Shown: positions 8,868-17,253, numbered from the stretch's first letter. The stretch is DNA of 47,851 nt from a virus (IMGVR_UViG_3300020020_000052:1-47851), one strand, 5' to 3'. Notes: generated from the sequence alone by a model not told the origin. Translations and numbers: made by a program.

Positions 8868-9389
8868 TCACTCGGGGGAAGGCTTAGCAGCTCCTCGCTT
8901 AGCGGCTCCTCCTCGTCCCACCACCTCTCCGGCAGCAGGTTGCGGCACCGGAACCGAAATCTTGGCGTTGACCTCTTCCCACTGCCGGGCCATTGACTTT
9001 GCGACGCCTTCCGCGATGTCCCGCGTAAGCGTCGAACCCGGAGTAAGACATTGGCCATCGGAGTCCTCCACGGTGTGCCGTCCCTTGGACAGCAGAACCA
9101 CTTTGAACCCGCCATGCTCCGCTACTACGGTGCGCTGGCCCGACTTGGCCGAGGCAAACTCCTCGTCGATGGCCTGGGCGGCCATACCAAGCGCCTCTTT
9201 CCTGCGGCGCTCAGTCGCTAGTCTCGTTACATCATAGCCGGCCTCTTGCGCCAGCTCGATTGGCACCGGATGACCGTAGGCGTTCAGGTACACGCCAGGG
9301 TCGTCCTTGTACATATAGATTTCCATATTCAGGTGACCGATCAGCCGAATGATGGTTGGTCGGTTGTAGTCGATCATACGTTCGGCCAA
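8868..9389 (-). CDS. Virion-region protein of unknown function
   Basis: 173 aa. It begins with a mixed helical/strand segment (IDYNRPTIIRLIGHLNMEIYM), has a central helix (RRRKEALGMAAQAIDEEF) and ends in a Gly/Ala/Pro/Lys-rich tail. I do not recognise the family. It lies between a head protein and the adaptor, 13 nt upstream of the adaptor ATG, so a role in head completion or regulation of assembly is possible. Confidence 0.6.
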   Translation of the reverse strand: MAERMIDYNRPTIIRLIGHLNMEIYMYKDDPGVYLNAYGHPVPIELAQEAGYDVTRLATERRRKEALGMAAQAIDEEFASAKSGQRTVVAEHGGFKVVLLSKGRHTVEDSDGQCLTPGSTLTRDIAEGVAKSMARQWEEVNAKISVPVPQPAAGEVVGRGGAAKRGAAKPSPE

Positions 9390-9411
9390 GGGCCCGTCTC
9401 CTTGCTAAGTG

Positions 9412-10077
9412 TTAGGTAGATGCCAGTAGTCTCCAGCGCAGGACCGCAACACCGTTGTAGAGAACGGGGAGCGCGGCTGCGATGTCTGTCCACGTCCCCG
9501 CAGCATTGACATGCACGGTGTGCGCGGCTGCGGCGGCGATGACGCGGCTACCGATGCCGGCGGCTGCGGCAGAACCAGACACGCCGACGACAGCGCCGCC
9601 AGCGTTCAGCGCGCCCGTGGTGAGCGAACCGATGAAATCCTCGAACGTGGCCGTGCCGCCCAGCACCGACACGACGCCGGAGGCAATGACCGAGCCGAGG
9701 CCCGCGTCCAGCACGTTCGTATAGGCACCCGTGGAGCTGAAGGCGCCACGCATCCAGGCGTCGACAAATTGAATGTCGCCGGCCGGGAAGGTGTAGGCGA
9801 GGGCGCCAATGCCGAGTGCCGCGGCGTCGCCGCCGTTGCCCAGGGAGAAGTTGGTGAACAGGAGCTTCGTGGTGCGGAACCCGTCCAGGCCCATCATTTC
9901 GGTGGCGGCGATGGTCGCGCCAGCCTTGGTCCCGGCGCCCGACGTGAAGCCGGCGGCCAGGTTGTCCATGACCGCCTGCTTGCGCTGCTGGGGCGTGCGG
10001 ACGCCACGGGCGGAAACCAGCGGGGTTCCCAACTCTTCCAGGTGCTTGGCGCGGTCGAAGCTATTGAACAGGGACAT
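9412..10077 (-). CDS. Probable head-associated structural protein
   Basis: 221 aa, rich in Gly, Ala, Thr and Val, including an Ala-rich run near residues 170-190. The N-terminus (SLFNSFDRAKHLEELGTPLV) is helical. The composition suits a virion surface or decoration protein. The family is not recognised. It follows the 191-aa gene after a 103-bp gap holding a strong hairpin, so it may be expressed at a different level from the capsid gene. Confidence 0.55.
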   Translation of the reverse strand: MSLFNSFDRAKHLEELGTPLVSARGVRTPQQRKQAVMDNLAAGFTSGAGTKAGATIAATEMMGLDGFRTTKLLFTNFSLGNGGDAAALGIGALAYTFPAGDIQFVDAWMRGAFSSTGAYTNVLDAGLGSVIASGVVSVLGGTATFEDFIGSLTTGALNAGGAVVGVSGSAAAAGIGSRVIAAAAAHTVHVNAAGTWTDIAAALPVLYNGVAVLRWRLLAST

Positions 10078-10101
10078 GGTTCGGTTCCGTAGTTAAAGGG
10101 C

Positions 10102-10167
10102 GGGAGGCCAGGGCAAGGCCATAAGGCCAGGGTCTTTCGCCGACGCGCTGTTCCCCTGGGCCTCCCA
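10102..10167 (-). terminator. Hairpin between two head genes
   Basis: GGGAGGCC-AGGG on one side pairs with CCCTGGGCCTCCC on the other, with one bulged base. An alternative inner pairing uses AGGCC repeats. On the minus strand a short CTTTAA follows, so termination would be weak. It may reduce read-through from the abundant capsid message or protect the upstream transcript's end. Confidence 0.4.
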
Positions 10168-10180
10168 TAAGCAGAGCACG

Positions 10181-10756
10181 TTAGGCGCTCTGCGAAACGT
10201 CCTTGTTGACAACGGCGGTGCTGATCACAGCATCGGGCGTCAACGGCAGCTCGACATAGTCGACGAACGACCGCACGGCGCCAGCATCGGCCTCGGCGTT
10301 GGTGTCGAGGGTCATACAGAACGCCTGGCCGGGCGGGATGATCAGCGGGTCCTTGCCCGTGAGATACGGGGTCAAGTTGCTGTTCGGCGCCTCGAACCGC
10401 TTGGCGCGGCTGGTGTTGGCGTCGTAATCCTCCGGCGTCTCGCCATCGGCGTCGTCGACGTGCATGTCGTGATAGACCACGGTGCCAACTGCGAGGTTCG
10501 CAGCAGCGGCGGCCATGATGCGGAAGTTGCCGATACCGACCTCGCCCGAAGACGAGCCGATGACCGGGCGCCGCGACAGGGCGGCGGTCAACGCGACCGT
10601 ATTGTCCGGGTCGACCGCCGTCACGACAACGATGCCGCAACGGAGGATTTTCACCGGGCCGGCGAAGCTGAACTCGCTAGTCGAGCCAGCCGAGTCGATG
10701 TTCGGGGTGTCGGCCGCCGAGAAAGCGCGCATCTTGCGCATGACTTCGTGAGACAT
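10181..10756 (-). CDS. Probable capsid decoration or minor head protein
   Basis: 191 aa, starting MSHEVMRKMRAFSAADTP. Residues ~60-170 are strand-rich with a conserved-looking TLDTNAEADAGAVRSFVDY stretch. It lies 32 nt downstream of the major capsid gene and most likely shares its promoter. The small size and position suit a decoration (cement) protein. The family is not recognised, so the role is inferred from synteny. Confidence 0.5.
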   Translation of the reverse strand: MSHEVMRKMRAFSAADTPNIDSAGSTSEFSFAGPVKILRCGIVVVTAVDPDNTVALTAALSRRPVIGSSSGEVGIGNFRIMAAAAANLAVGTVVYHDMHVDDADGETPEDYDANTSRAKRFEAPNSNLTPYLTGKDPLIIPPGQAFCMTLDTNAEADAGAVRSFVDYVELPLTPDAVISTAVVNKDVSQSA

Positions 10757-10788
10757 AGTGTGCTCCTACCTTTTTCCGTGCGCTTCGC

Positions 10789-11712
10789 TTAGGTCGAAGC
10801 CAGATGGATGACGCGGGCCTGTGTTGCGCGCTCCCAGACAAGGAACGCCTCGACGGTGCCAACCCAGCCCACTTCACGGAAGCGGCCCAAGTCCTGCGGG
10901 ATGCCAGCGCGAATCTCCGGGTCCTCGACGCGGACCAAGCCGCCAGCGTCGGCGCCGAAGAAGATGGCCTCGCCGCAAACGGTGCTGGTGCCGATCAGGT
11001 CGGACAGCGCATCGGTGTGATTAGTCTCGAACAGAGCGAAGCCCTCGACGTCCTTCAACCGGCCGCTAACGAGAGGCTCGCTGGTGGTCGGGGCGAACCA
11101 ATCCTTGTACTCCGGATCGTTCTTGAGGCCGCGGGAGGCGCGGGTCGAGAGGATGCCGATGTACTTGCCGTTCTTGAACTTCGGGCACTTCAGGTCGCCG
11201 TGGAGGCGGTCGTGAATGCGGCGAAGGTCTTGGACCTCCAGGTTGCGGTCCGACAGGGAGTCGGGCGTGCCGTCCGTCACGAACTCGCCGCCGGTGGACA
11301 AGGGCGTGTACTTGAGCGGCGTCAGCTGGAGGGCGTCGGCGCACATCTTGTCCATGGTGAGGGACATTTGATCGCGCAGGGCGGCCTGGAACGGGTCCAT
11401 AATGTTGAAATGGCCCAGGTTCTGCTCGAACTGGGTCATGGGAATCTTGAAGCCCCACTCACTGGTCGCGACCTGCTTCGTCTCGATGGCCGGGCGGCCG
11501 GACGGGAGCTGATCGACCTCGCTGACGCGGGTGGCCAGCGGCAGCTTCATGATGCGGGTGATCGTGACCGACTCACCCTTCTTTTTGCCGAAGCCAGGCT
11601 CCGGGCGCATAAAACGCATGAACTGGACGTTGGCGATGGCCTCGCGCCGAATGTCGGTGCTCAGCGAGTGGTTCCGGTAGGTGCCGGTTGGGGCGTCAAA
11701 CATCCAAGACAT
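10789..11712 (-). CDS. Major capsid protein (HK97 fold, probable)
   Basis: 307 aa. The style resembles N4gp56-like and other podovirus coat proteins: GESVTITRIMKLPLATRV near residue 45, then SEWGFKIPMTQFEQNLG near 85, and a long central helix (DPFQAALRDQMSLTMDKM) typical of the spine helix. The C-terminal half has an ILSTRASRGLKNDP segment and strands suited to the A-domain. It directly follows the scaffold gene and has its own predicted promoter with four operator-like palindromes (11713-11911). No N-terminal cleavage site is evident. Confidence 0.75.
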   Translation of the reverse strand: MSWMFDAPTGTYRNHSLSTDIRREAIANVQFMRFMRPEPGFGKKKGESVTITRIMKLPLATRVSEVDQLPSGRPAIETKQVATSEWGFKIPMTQFEQNLGHFNIMDPFQAALRDQMSLTMDKMCADALQLTPLKYTPLSTGGEFVTDGTPDSLSDRNLEVQDLRRIHDRLHGDLKCPKFKNGKYIGILSTRASRGLKNDPEYKDWFAPTTSEPLVSGRLKDVEGFALFETNHTDALSDLIGTSTVCGEAIFFGADAGGLVRVEDPEIRAGIPQDLGRFREVGWVGTVEAFLVWERATQARVIHLAST

Positions 11713-11911
11713 GGCGACGGGTCCTTAGCTCTGTGATTCCGCGATTGCCCGTCGCGTTTAAACACAATCTGCACTGTGCAGGCCCGTCGTGTCAAGCCCG
11801 TTTAAACGACGTCGTTTAAGCGCGGGCGTTTAAATGCGGGGGGAGGTGACGGGCGGGCCTCCCCCCGCTCACCCCGCCTCGGCAACGGGAGTAGCCGAGT
11901 CAGGGCGAATC
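11713..11911 (-). promoter_or_regulatory. Capsid gene control region with four operator-like palindromes
   Basis: The gap between scaffold and capsid genes holds four near-copies of GCGTTTAAACGC starting at 11754, 11798, 11812 and 11826. The last three have centres exactly 14 bp apart. The middle two join into a perfect 18-bp palindrome, TTAAACGACGTCGTTTAA, at 11802-11819. The remaining ~80 bp next to the scaffold stop is GC-rich with nothing I recognise. Confidence 0.7.
11766..11795 (-). promoter_or_regulatory. Predicted promoter for the capsid gene
   Basis: TTGACA occupies 11795-11790. After 18 bp comes a weak -10, CAGATT (11771-11766), and the 12-mer at 11754-11765 follows at once, over the expected start site. 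The box reads CTTGACA, as in rhizobial housekeeping promoters. Exactly the same spacing occurs before the scaffold gene. Confidence 0.5.
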
Positions 11912-12736
11912 TCAGAAGAAGCCGGAACCCCGCTGGAGGTCCGTCAGGTCTTTGATGAAGTCGCCTTTGGGGGCCTTTTGCCCCGCGCCAGGACGTCCGC
12001 CGGACTCTTGGCCGCCGAACACCGTGGTCCGGCCGTCGTCGCCGTCCTCGCGAAGGCCCTGGCGCCGGCCGTGGGCCAGCAGCTGGTCCTCTTCGGACGG
12101 ATCATCTTGCTCGGCAACCAGCCGGCCGTACTTCTCGCGAAGCCGCTTGTCGAGGTCCGTGTAAAACAGGTCCGTGGTGCCCATGGTGTAGCGCTTGGCG
12201 TCGCCGCCGCGCTGCTGGACTTCCTCCACGAGCTGCTTGGAAACGGTGTTGACGATTTCCGGGTACTCTTTCCAGTCCGCGAACTTGCCCACGAAGCCGT
12301 TCCACATTTGGTCGGCGGTTTCGCGGAGCTGGGCGCGGGACTGGGATTCGGAAGCCTGGGCGAACTGGCGAGCTTCCATGACGCCGTTGATGCGGGTCTG
12401 TAACTCGGCCTGGAACTTCTCCGGGTCCGCGACATAGTCGGGCATGCCGTTGAGGTCCAGTTTCAGCTTGGAAGGATCGACCTGGTAGGTCTGCTGGGTC
12501 GCCTGGGTGGCCGGGGCCGCATTGAAGCGGTCGAACGACTCGCGGAGGGTCTTGTTCTCCGCATCCATCTTCTCAAGGCGGGCCACGAGGTCCGCAACTG
12601 AAGGGTCGGCCTGTCTGTTTTCCGGCTCTTGAGGGACTTCGGCCGATCTGCCGGTTTTCGCGAAGTGGTCGAAAATGTCGTCGCCTAGTGACTGGGTTGG
12701 TTGCGCGCGGCGCGCGGCCCGTGGCTTACGTGGCAT
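11912..12736 (-). CDS. Scaffolding protein (probable)
   Basis: 274 aa, highly charged. It has a helical region with coiled-coil character (DLVARLEKMDAENKTLRESF near residues 50-70), Gln/Ala-rich linkers and a disordered acidic/Gly-rich C-terminus. Size, composition and position directly before the capsid gene are typical of scaffold proteins, which guide coat assembly and leave the head. A predicted promoter with an operator-like palindrome lies upstream (12810-12851). Confidence 0.7.
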   Translation of the reverse strand: MPRKPRAARRAQPTQSLGDDIFDHFAKTGRSAEVPQEPENRQADPSVADLVARLEKMDAENKTLRESFDRFNAAPATQATQQTYQVDPSKLKLDLNGMPDYVADPEKFQAELQTRINGVMEARQFAQASESQSRAQLRETADQMWNGFVGKFADWKEYPEIVNTVSKQLVEEVQQRGGDAKRYTMGTTDLFYTDLDKRLREKYGRLVAEQDDPSEEDQLLAHGRRQGLREDGDDGRTTVFGGQESGGRPGAGQKAPKGDFIKDLTDLQRGSGFF

Positions 12737-12809
12737 TGATTGGGTAGCTCCGTCTCAGGTTGACTGACCGCGCATCGGACCCCTGTCTTGCGACCGTAGG
12801 GACCCGAGC

Positions 12810-12851
12810 GCGCTTAAACGCACACTAGGGGGCCCTGGGGGGCCCTGTCAA
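12810..12851 (-). promoter_or_regulatory. Predicted promoter plus operator for the scaffold gene
   Basis: TTGACA is at 12851-12846, inside the end of the preceding 95-aa gene. After 18 bp comes TAGTGT (12827-12822), then GCGCTTAAACGC (12810-12821), which on the minus strand reads GCGTTTAAGCGC. Spacing from -35 to palindrome (24 bp) is identical to that at the capsid gene, so the palindrome covers the expected start site in both. Confidence 0.5.
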
Positions 12852-13112
12852 GACGCTGGAAACCCGGCGCCCGGCGGCCTGCGACTCCCGGAGCTTCTGA
12901 TTCAGCTTGCGCAGCAGCCCATCGGCCGCCTGGTGCTCGTGCCAAAGGCTCATGGCCAGCTCCGGGGTCATTTTGCCCTCCCGGATGGCCGTATGGGCCT
13001 TGGTGGCGATCCCGGCCTTGGCCAGCTCTATGGTCCGGTCGATCAAAGGCATGACAGACCTCAACAGCCCTATGTCCTGGGCTGACGCGAGGTCTTCGAT
13101 GTTAGGCTGCAC
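12825..13112 (-). CDS. Small helical protein between portal and scaffold
   Basis: 95 aa, predicted mostly alpha-helical (IGLLRSVMPLIDRTIELAK; LAMSLWHEHQAADGLLRKL). The ATG overlaps the 3' end of the portal gene by 11 nt. The family is not recognised. In many podoviruses small proteins at this place help scaffold or capsid assembly, but nothing in the sequence proves that here. The promoter of the scaffold gene begins inside its last codons. Confidence 0.6.
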   Translation of the reverse strand: MQPNIEDLASAQDIGLLRSVMPLIDRTIELAKAGIATKAHTAIREGKMTPELAMSLWHEHQAADGLLRKLNQKLRESQAAGRRVSSVLTGPPRAP

Positions 13113-14919
13113 GCTGAATCCCCATGTTGCCCATCAATTGGCCCATCTCGGCCATGCCCGGTGCCGTGGGCTGCGCGCCGACGCCGCCGGCCTGCTGTGC
13201 CGCGCCCTGGAAAGACTGGGCTGTCTGGCGCATCAGGCGCTCTCGTTCGGACATGACCATCTTGGACATGTCGATGTCCGAGAGGTTGAACAGCAGCTTG
13301 AGGAACTTTTCCATGTCCAGCTGCTGCATGAAGGCCGCCAACAGCTCCGGCGACTGCGCCAGGAACTGCATCAGTTGCAGGAGGGCCTTGAGCATCCGGC
13401 CTTTCTGGATCAGCGTGGAGATGCCGTGCGCCTGGAAGGTGATCGGGCGCTTAATTAGCTCTTTGCGCCGGGCCATCAGAGCCCCGAACAGCTCTTGGCC
13501 CATGGCGGCGGCGATGGTGTAGTCGCTGCGCTTCACGTGCTGGAGGCCGGTCTGCCAAACAAGGTCCAGCAACGGGTTCAGGAACCGGCCCTCAATGGTT
13601 TGGGCCATCGACCGGATCATGGCGCTGGAGGATTCCTGGGTCTGGTTGATTTCCGAGGCGCTGGTCCGGCCTTTGGGCGCGAACTGGCCCAAGCCGACCT
13701 CGTTAATGTCCGCGGCCTCGCGCAACTCGCCTTTCAGGGCGCTCCAAATTTGGAACACGTCCGGCGGCATGGTGCCGAGGTTGATGGCGGCCAAGAACTC
13801 TTCGGCCTTGAAGCCCTCTTCCAGCTTGAACAGCTTGTTGGGGCTAATGCCGTCCGCCAAGTCGCCCGGATCACTGAGCATTGACGGCACACACACGAAG
13901 GCCTTGAGGGCCGACATTTGCACAGCGTCGAGGATCAGGTTGGTGAGGTTGTTGAACGCCGTGGCAACGTTGCCAAAGTCTTCCATGTAGGTCCGGCCGT
14001 ACACGGACAATGGCGCGGTCACCAGCGGCGCCCATACCATCCAGTCCTTGTTGTGCCAGAACGGGTTCTTCTCCGGGCCGCGGATCAGGAACTGGTTGTT
14101 GCCGACAACCATCAGGGCGTTCTCGGCCAGCACCTTGCCCGTGGCGTCAACCACGGTGCCGATGTATTCGTCCATGACGATAGGCTGGCGCGTGGAGCTG
14201 ATCTGGTTGCCGTGGCCCGTGGCGTCCTCGCGGTTCTTCTGCTGCTCGAACTCCAGCGAGGTAATCATCTGGTCGATGCCGCCCAGGTTCCAAATCGACT
14301 CGCCGGACTTGTCCGACGCCTGGGCCATCTTCTTGAGTTCGTGCTTGTCCAGCTCGACGCGCCGGACCCGGTAAAGGTTCCGGTAAGTGTGGTCCATCCA
14401 TACGTTGCGCGGGTCGACCGTTTCGACCGCAACCCGGCCGTAGCCGGCGTCGTTCTTCCACGTCACCACACCGCACATGGCGATGAGGGCGCCCATCTTG
14501 CACTGTTCCTCGAACACGGACGGAAAGCCCAGACAGGTCCCGGTCTGGTTCCGGCCGCACATTGAGAGCCAACAGTCGGTCGCGCGTTTAATCGCGTTCG
14601 CTATGTCGCCCTCGGCGTCGGCCGGGTCGTCGACGGTGTAAAAGCCGGTCGGCCCGGTAATCAGGGCTTCCTTGAGGGAGGCGGCGAAACGGTCCACGAA
14701 GCTGGGGACTTCTGGAAGATTTTCGGCGGCCTGCCATGCCGCCTTCTGGGTGTGGTCGTAGCGGTTCCAGTAGAGGTTAAGGTTCTCCTCCCACTTCTGG
14801 TCGCGCGGGTTCAGGCCGCCCTTGCGAGCCTCTTGGGCCTCGGCAAGGTAGCCTTGCAGCACTGGGACGATCTTACGGGCGTTCTCATCCGTTGGGCCGC
14901 CCTTGAGGAAATCTGGCAC
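13102..14919 (-). CDS. Portal (head-tail connector) protein
   Basis: 605 aa, a usual size for podovirus portals. The N-terminal part (WEENLNLYWNRYDHTQKAAW, then FVDRFAASLKEAL) matches the wing/start of portal proteins. A central stretch (FGNVATAFNNLTNLILDAVQ, then EINQTQESSSAMIRSMAQ) suits the stem/crown helices. The C-terminus is Gln/Gly/Pro-rich. It forms the dodecameric DNA channel at the vertex and docks terminase. It lies just downstream of the terminase genes and overlaps the next gene by 11 nt. Confidence 0.75.
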   Translation of the reverse strand: MPDFLKGGPTDENARKIVPVLQGYLAEAQEARKGGLNPRDQKWEENLNLYWNRYDHTQKAAWQAAENLPEVPSFVDRFAASLKEALITGPTGFYTVDDPADAEGDIANAIKRATDCWLSMCGRNQTGTCLGFPSVFEEQCKMGALIAMCGVVTWKNDAGYGRVAVETVDPRNVWMDHTYRNLYRVRRVELDKHELKKMAQASDKSGESIWNLGGIDQMITSLEFEQQKNREDATGHGNQISSTRQPIVMDEYIGTVVDATGKVLAENALMVVGNNQFLIRGPEKNPFWHNKDWMVWAPLVTAPLSVYGRTYMEDFGNVATAFNNLTNLILDAVQMSALKAFVCVPSMLSDPGDLADGISPNKLFKLEEGFKAEEFLAAINLGTMPPDVFQIWSALKGELREAADINEVGLGQFAPKGRTSASEINQTQESSSAMIRSMAQTIEGRFLNPLLDLVWQTGLQHVKRSDYTIAAAMGQELFGALMARRKELIKRPITFQAHGISTLIQKGRMLKALLQLMQFLAQSPELLAAFMQQLDMEKFLKLLFNLSDIDMSKMVMSERERLMRQTAQSFQGAAQQAGGVGAQPTAPGMAEMGQLMGNMGIQRAA

Positions 14920-14928
14920 AAGGCCTCC

Positions 14929-15285
14929 TTAGCGCGACATGCGCCCGGAAAGAATCACGTCGATTGCGGAGGCATCGGCAGCGCCATCGGCGGCGACCAG
15001 CGGCCGAATATACCTCGGTCGTTCGGTGATCTGGCGCGCGGGCGTGGCGACTGCCAAGGTGCCGGCGCCGATGCTGAACCAGTTGGTGAGGTCGTTGGAA
15101 CCCTGCATCTGGATCGTGGCGCTGGTGTCAAAGTTGCCTGTCGCGGTCGCCCACAAGTCGAGCATAGCCGGCGGACTCACAGCCCGGCCGCTATCCTTGA
15201 CGCCGCCGTTCTCTTCCAGGGACAGCCACGTGACAACCCACATGCCGTTGTCGGTCTTGACGTCAGTCGGGATTCTAACGGCCAT
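14929..15285 (-). CDS. Small strand-rich structural protein
   Basis: 118 aa. It is beta-rich, with ATGNFDTSATIQMQGSNDL near residues 47-65, a motif I have seen in small phage virion proteins with an Ig- or discoidin-like style. Its ATG overlaps the end of the 39-aa membrane peptide gene, and the portal ATG follows 10 nt after its stop. Role unknown; perhaps a decoration or head-fibre protein. Confidence 0.6.
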   Translation of the reverse strand: MAVRIPTDVKTDNGMWVVTWLSLEENGGVKDSGRAVSPPAMLDLWATATGNFDTSATIQMQGSNDLTNWFSIGAGTLAVATPARQITERPRYIRPLVAADGAADASAIDVILSGRMSR

Positions 15286-15394
15286 TGGTCGGGTCCTTTG
15301 AGAGGTAGTCTACGACATAGACGACAGCGAGGCCGAGGCCTCCCCAAATGAGGAGGTTGACCCCTATCGAAACGGCAAGCGCCCACCAGTTCAT
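15275..15394 (-). CDS. 39-aa single-pass membrane peptide
   Basis: Its ATG overlaps the terminase stop (ATGA) and its TAG overlaps the start of the next gene by 11 nt. The product begins MNWWALAVSIGVNLL and has one hydrophobic segment of about 25 residues (4-28), then a short charged tail ending KDPTNGR. The double coupling argues that it is real despite its size. Function unknown; an inner-membrane role during infection or lysis timing is possible. Confidence 0.6.
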   Translation of the reverse strand: MNWWALAVSIGVNLLIWGGLGLAVVYVVDYLSKDPTNGR

Positions 15395-16845
15395 CCCCTA
15401 TCTCCGTGCTTGGGCCCGCCAAACCGGCCGGACGCGACAGGCGTCCCGATCCGGGCCAGCCCAGCTTCGGGCCGGGGTGTTCCACGGCTAAAGTACCCTC
15501 CCGGACTCGCCTTGGCAACTGACCCCACCGCGTTTGGACGCGGAGCCTTCCGGCCCAACGGAAAGATGATGGCCGCGCCGTAGCCCATGGCGTCGCCGGG
15601 GTGCGAGTGTTGATCCTTGACGGGGATGGTGGAGGAAATGCCCGTGCGGGAAACGTGGTAGTGCCAGCCGCCCCGGAGCGCCTGCCACACCTCGGGGCAG
15701 CGGTCGCGGTCGACCTGCACAAGGCCCCGGCCGCCCAGCGTGCGCGTCAGCACGGCTTGCAGCGGGTCGATGCGCTCGAAAGGCTTGACCGGGCCCGCAC
15801 GCCAGATGCCGCCCAGGCCGATGCGGATGGAGCGGACGGCGGAGCGCCGGGTACTTGACTGGTCCTTGGCGCCGCCGTTGGGGTCGCCGATGTTGCGGAG
15901 CGAACAGGCCAGCCCGGCATAGCGCTCGTTCCACAGCGGAATGACAAGGTTCTCCAGCAACTCTTCGGTGCCGATGCCGTCGCCCACACAAGCGTCGAGG
16001 ATGTTCCAGTTGCCCAGCGGCGTGCGCTGGGTGAGTAGGCACGTCGGGTTGTGGCCGAAGTCCCACAAGGCTTCGACCTGAATGCGGGGGACGGGCTCCA
16101 AGCCCACGGCAAGGTGGAGCTTGTCCGACCACTGAGGAGTTACGGCACGGCCGACTTGGAGGAACCCGAACTCGCCGTCGATGAGGCGGCGCACCATGTC
16201 GGGCCGATGGGCCCACAGCTTGCGCAGCTTGGCGTAATAGTCGCGCGGGAGGTTGTGCATGTTCTCGGGATTGGGCGGCTGGTAGTACTTGAAGCCAGCC
16301 GTGCCCGGAATCACAAAGCGTTTAAACGACCAGTGGGCCTCGTCGGGATTGTTCTCGGCCAGCTTGCAGGCGTACCACTTCATGCCCTTTTGGCGGAGCG
16401 AAGAGAGCGCCACGTCGAAGACCATCTCGTTGATGCCGACGTTGCCGATGATGGGCGCGACTTCGTCCATGCCGCACCCACCGAACTCCCGGCTTTGCAG
16501 CTTAGAAGCGTCAGCAGGATCGTCCATTCCGAGGAAGGTGACGGAGCCCTTGGCGAGCCCTTCGGCCCAGGTGAAGGTTTTCTTGGAGGCATTGTAGTTT
16601 CCACAGATGCCGGGCGGGAACCACTGGAAGAACGTCTTCTGTGTGGTGGCGACGATGTTTTCGAACGTGTCGCGGATCAACACCCAATCGGCGCCGGGGT
16701 TGTGCCGCGTGTGGTAGAGGCAAGCCCAGGACAGGGCCGTGGACTTGCCCTCACCACGCCTTGAGCTGAACAGGTCCGCTTCCGACCGGGCTTCGATGAA
16801 CTGCTTTTGCAGCGGGTTCGGATTGAACTCTAGGTTGTGGCTCAT
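15391..16845 (-). CDS. terL: Terminase large subunit
   Basis: 484 aa, normal for TerL. The ATPase half has Walker A SSRRGEGKST (residues ~27-36) and Walker B FGGCGMDEV with Asp127-Glu128. The nuclease half carries Asp262 in LWDFGHNP, Asp321 in IGDPNGG and Asp418 in HPGDAM, the expected acidic triad. It pumps DNA into the prohead through the portal and cuts concatemers. Its start overlaps the upstream 69-aa gene (ATGA), and its stop overlaps the 39-aa gene in the same way. Confidence 0.9.
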   Translation of the reverse strand: MSHNLEFNPNPLQKQFIEARSEADLFSSRRGEGKSTALSWACLYHTRHNPGADWVLIRDTFENIVATTQKTFFQWFPPGICGNYNASKKTFTWAEGLAKGSVTFLGMDDPADASKLQSREFGGCGMDEVAPIIGNVGINEMVFDVALSSLRQKGMKWYACKLAENNPDEAHWSFKRFVIPGTAGFKYYQPPNPENMHNLPRDYYAKLRKLWAHRPDMVRRLIDGEFGFLQVGRAVTPQWSDKLHLAVGLEPVPRIQVEALWDFGHNPTCLLTQRTPLGNWNILDACVGDGIGTEELLENLVIPLWNERYAGLACSLRNIGDPNGGAKDQSSTRRSAVRSIRIGLGGIWRAGPVKPFERIDPLQAVLTRTLGGRGLVQVDRDRCPEVWQALRGGWHYHVSRTGISSTIPVKDQHSHPGDAMGYGAAIIFPLGRKAPRPNAVGSVAKASPGGYFSRGTPRPEAGLARIGTPVASGRFGGPKHGDRG

Positions 16846-17051
16846 AGCTTCCAGTCATTGATGATGCCTAACTTTGCATACAGTTGGCTGACCGCGCTGT
16901 GCGCGCCTTCGGCGTCGTGGAGCGGCCACCACGCGCACTTGCCCGGAGCAAGGCGCACGTGCCATTCGAGCTGCCCCGTCTCGTAGTCCTTCGCAAGGTG
17001 CAGCACCTCGCTCACGAAGCTCGGCCGCCACGGCTTAGACCGGGTCGTCAT
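16842..17051 (-). CDS. Small protein upstream of terL
   Basis: 69 aa, begins MTTRSKPWRPSFV and ends LGIINDWKL. This start was chosen because it overlaps the stop of the 72-aa gene, while upstream in-frame sequence overlaps that gene entirely. Trp-rich strand segments (QLEWHVRL, CAWWPL) suggest a compact domain. Not recognised; it is coupled to terL through an ATGA overlap. Confidence 0.55.
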   Translation of the reverse strand: MTTRSKPWRPSFVSEVLHLAKDYETGQLEWHVRLAPGKCAWWPLHDAEGAHSAVSQLYAKLGIINDWKL

Positions 17052-17253
17052 CAACGATCCCCCGGATGGATTGCAGGGCATAGGCCTTGGCCTCATCGCG
17101 GGTCCCGAAATAGCCGGACTCGCCACCCGCGGGCCACGTGACCCACCACCGTTTCGAAGCAACCGCATACATACCCTGTCTGTGGAACGATACGTCACTC
17201 GAAAGGACTTGGCTCAAGCGGGGTGCCTGGGACAGCGGGATTTGCTTCGCCAT
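17035..17253 (-). CDS. Small protein in the terminase operon
   Basis: 72 aa. The second half (KRWWVTWPAGGESGYFGTRDEAKAY in outline) resembles small AP2/integrase-arm-like strand-strand-helix modules, with a GYFGT turn and a following DEAKAYA helix. Such modules can bind DNA. It overlaps the end of the TerS-like gene by 59 nt and the next gene by 17 nt. GGAGC lies 7 nt upstream. Function unassigned. Confidence 0.55.
   Translation of the reverse strand: MAKQIPLSQAPRLSQVLSSDVSFHRQGMYAVASKRWWVTWPAGGESGYFGTRDEAKAYALQSIRGIVDDDPV

Noticed and set aside
10804-11736. Plus-strand ORF of 310 aa opposite the capsid gene
   Set aside because: Shadow of the capsid gene; the minus frame has capsid-like motifs, promoter and ribosome-binding context.
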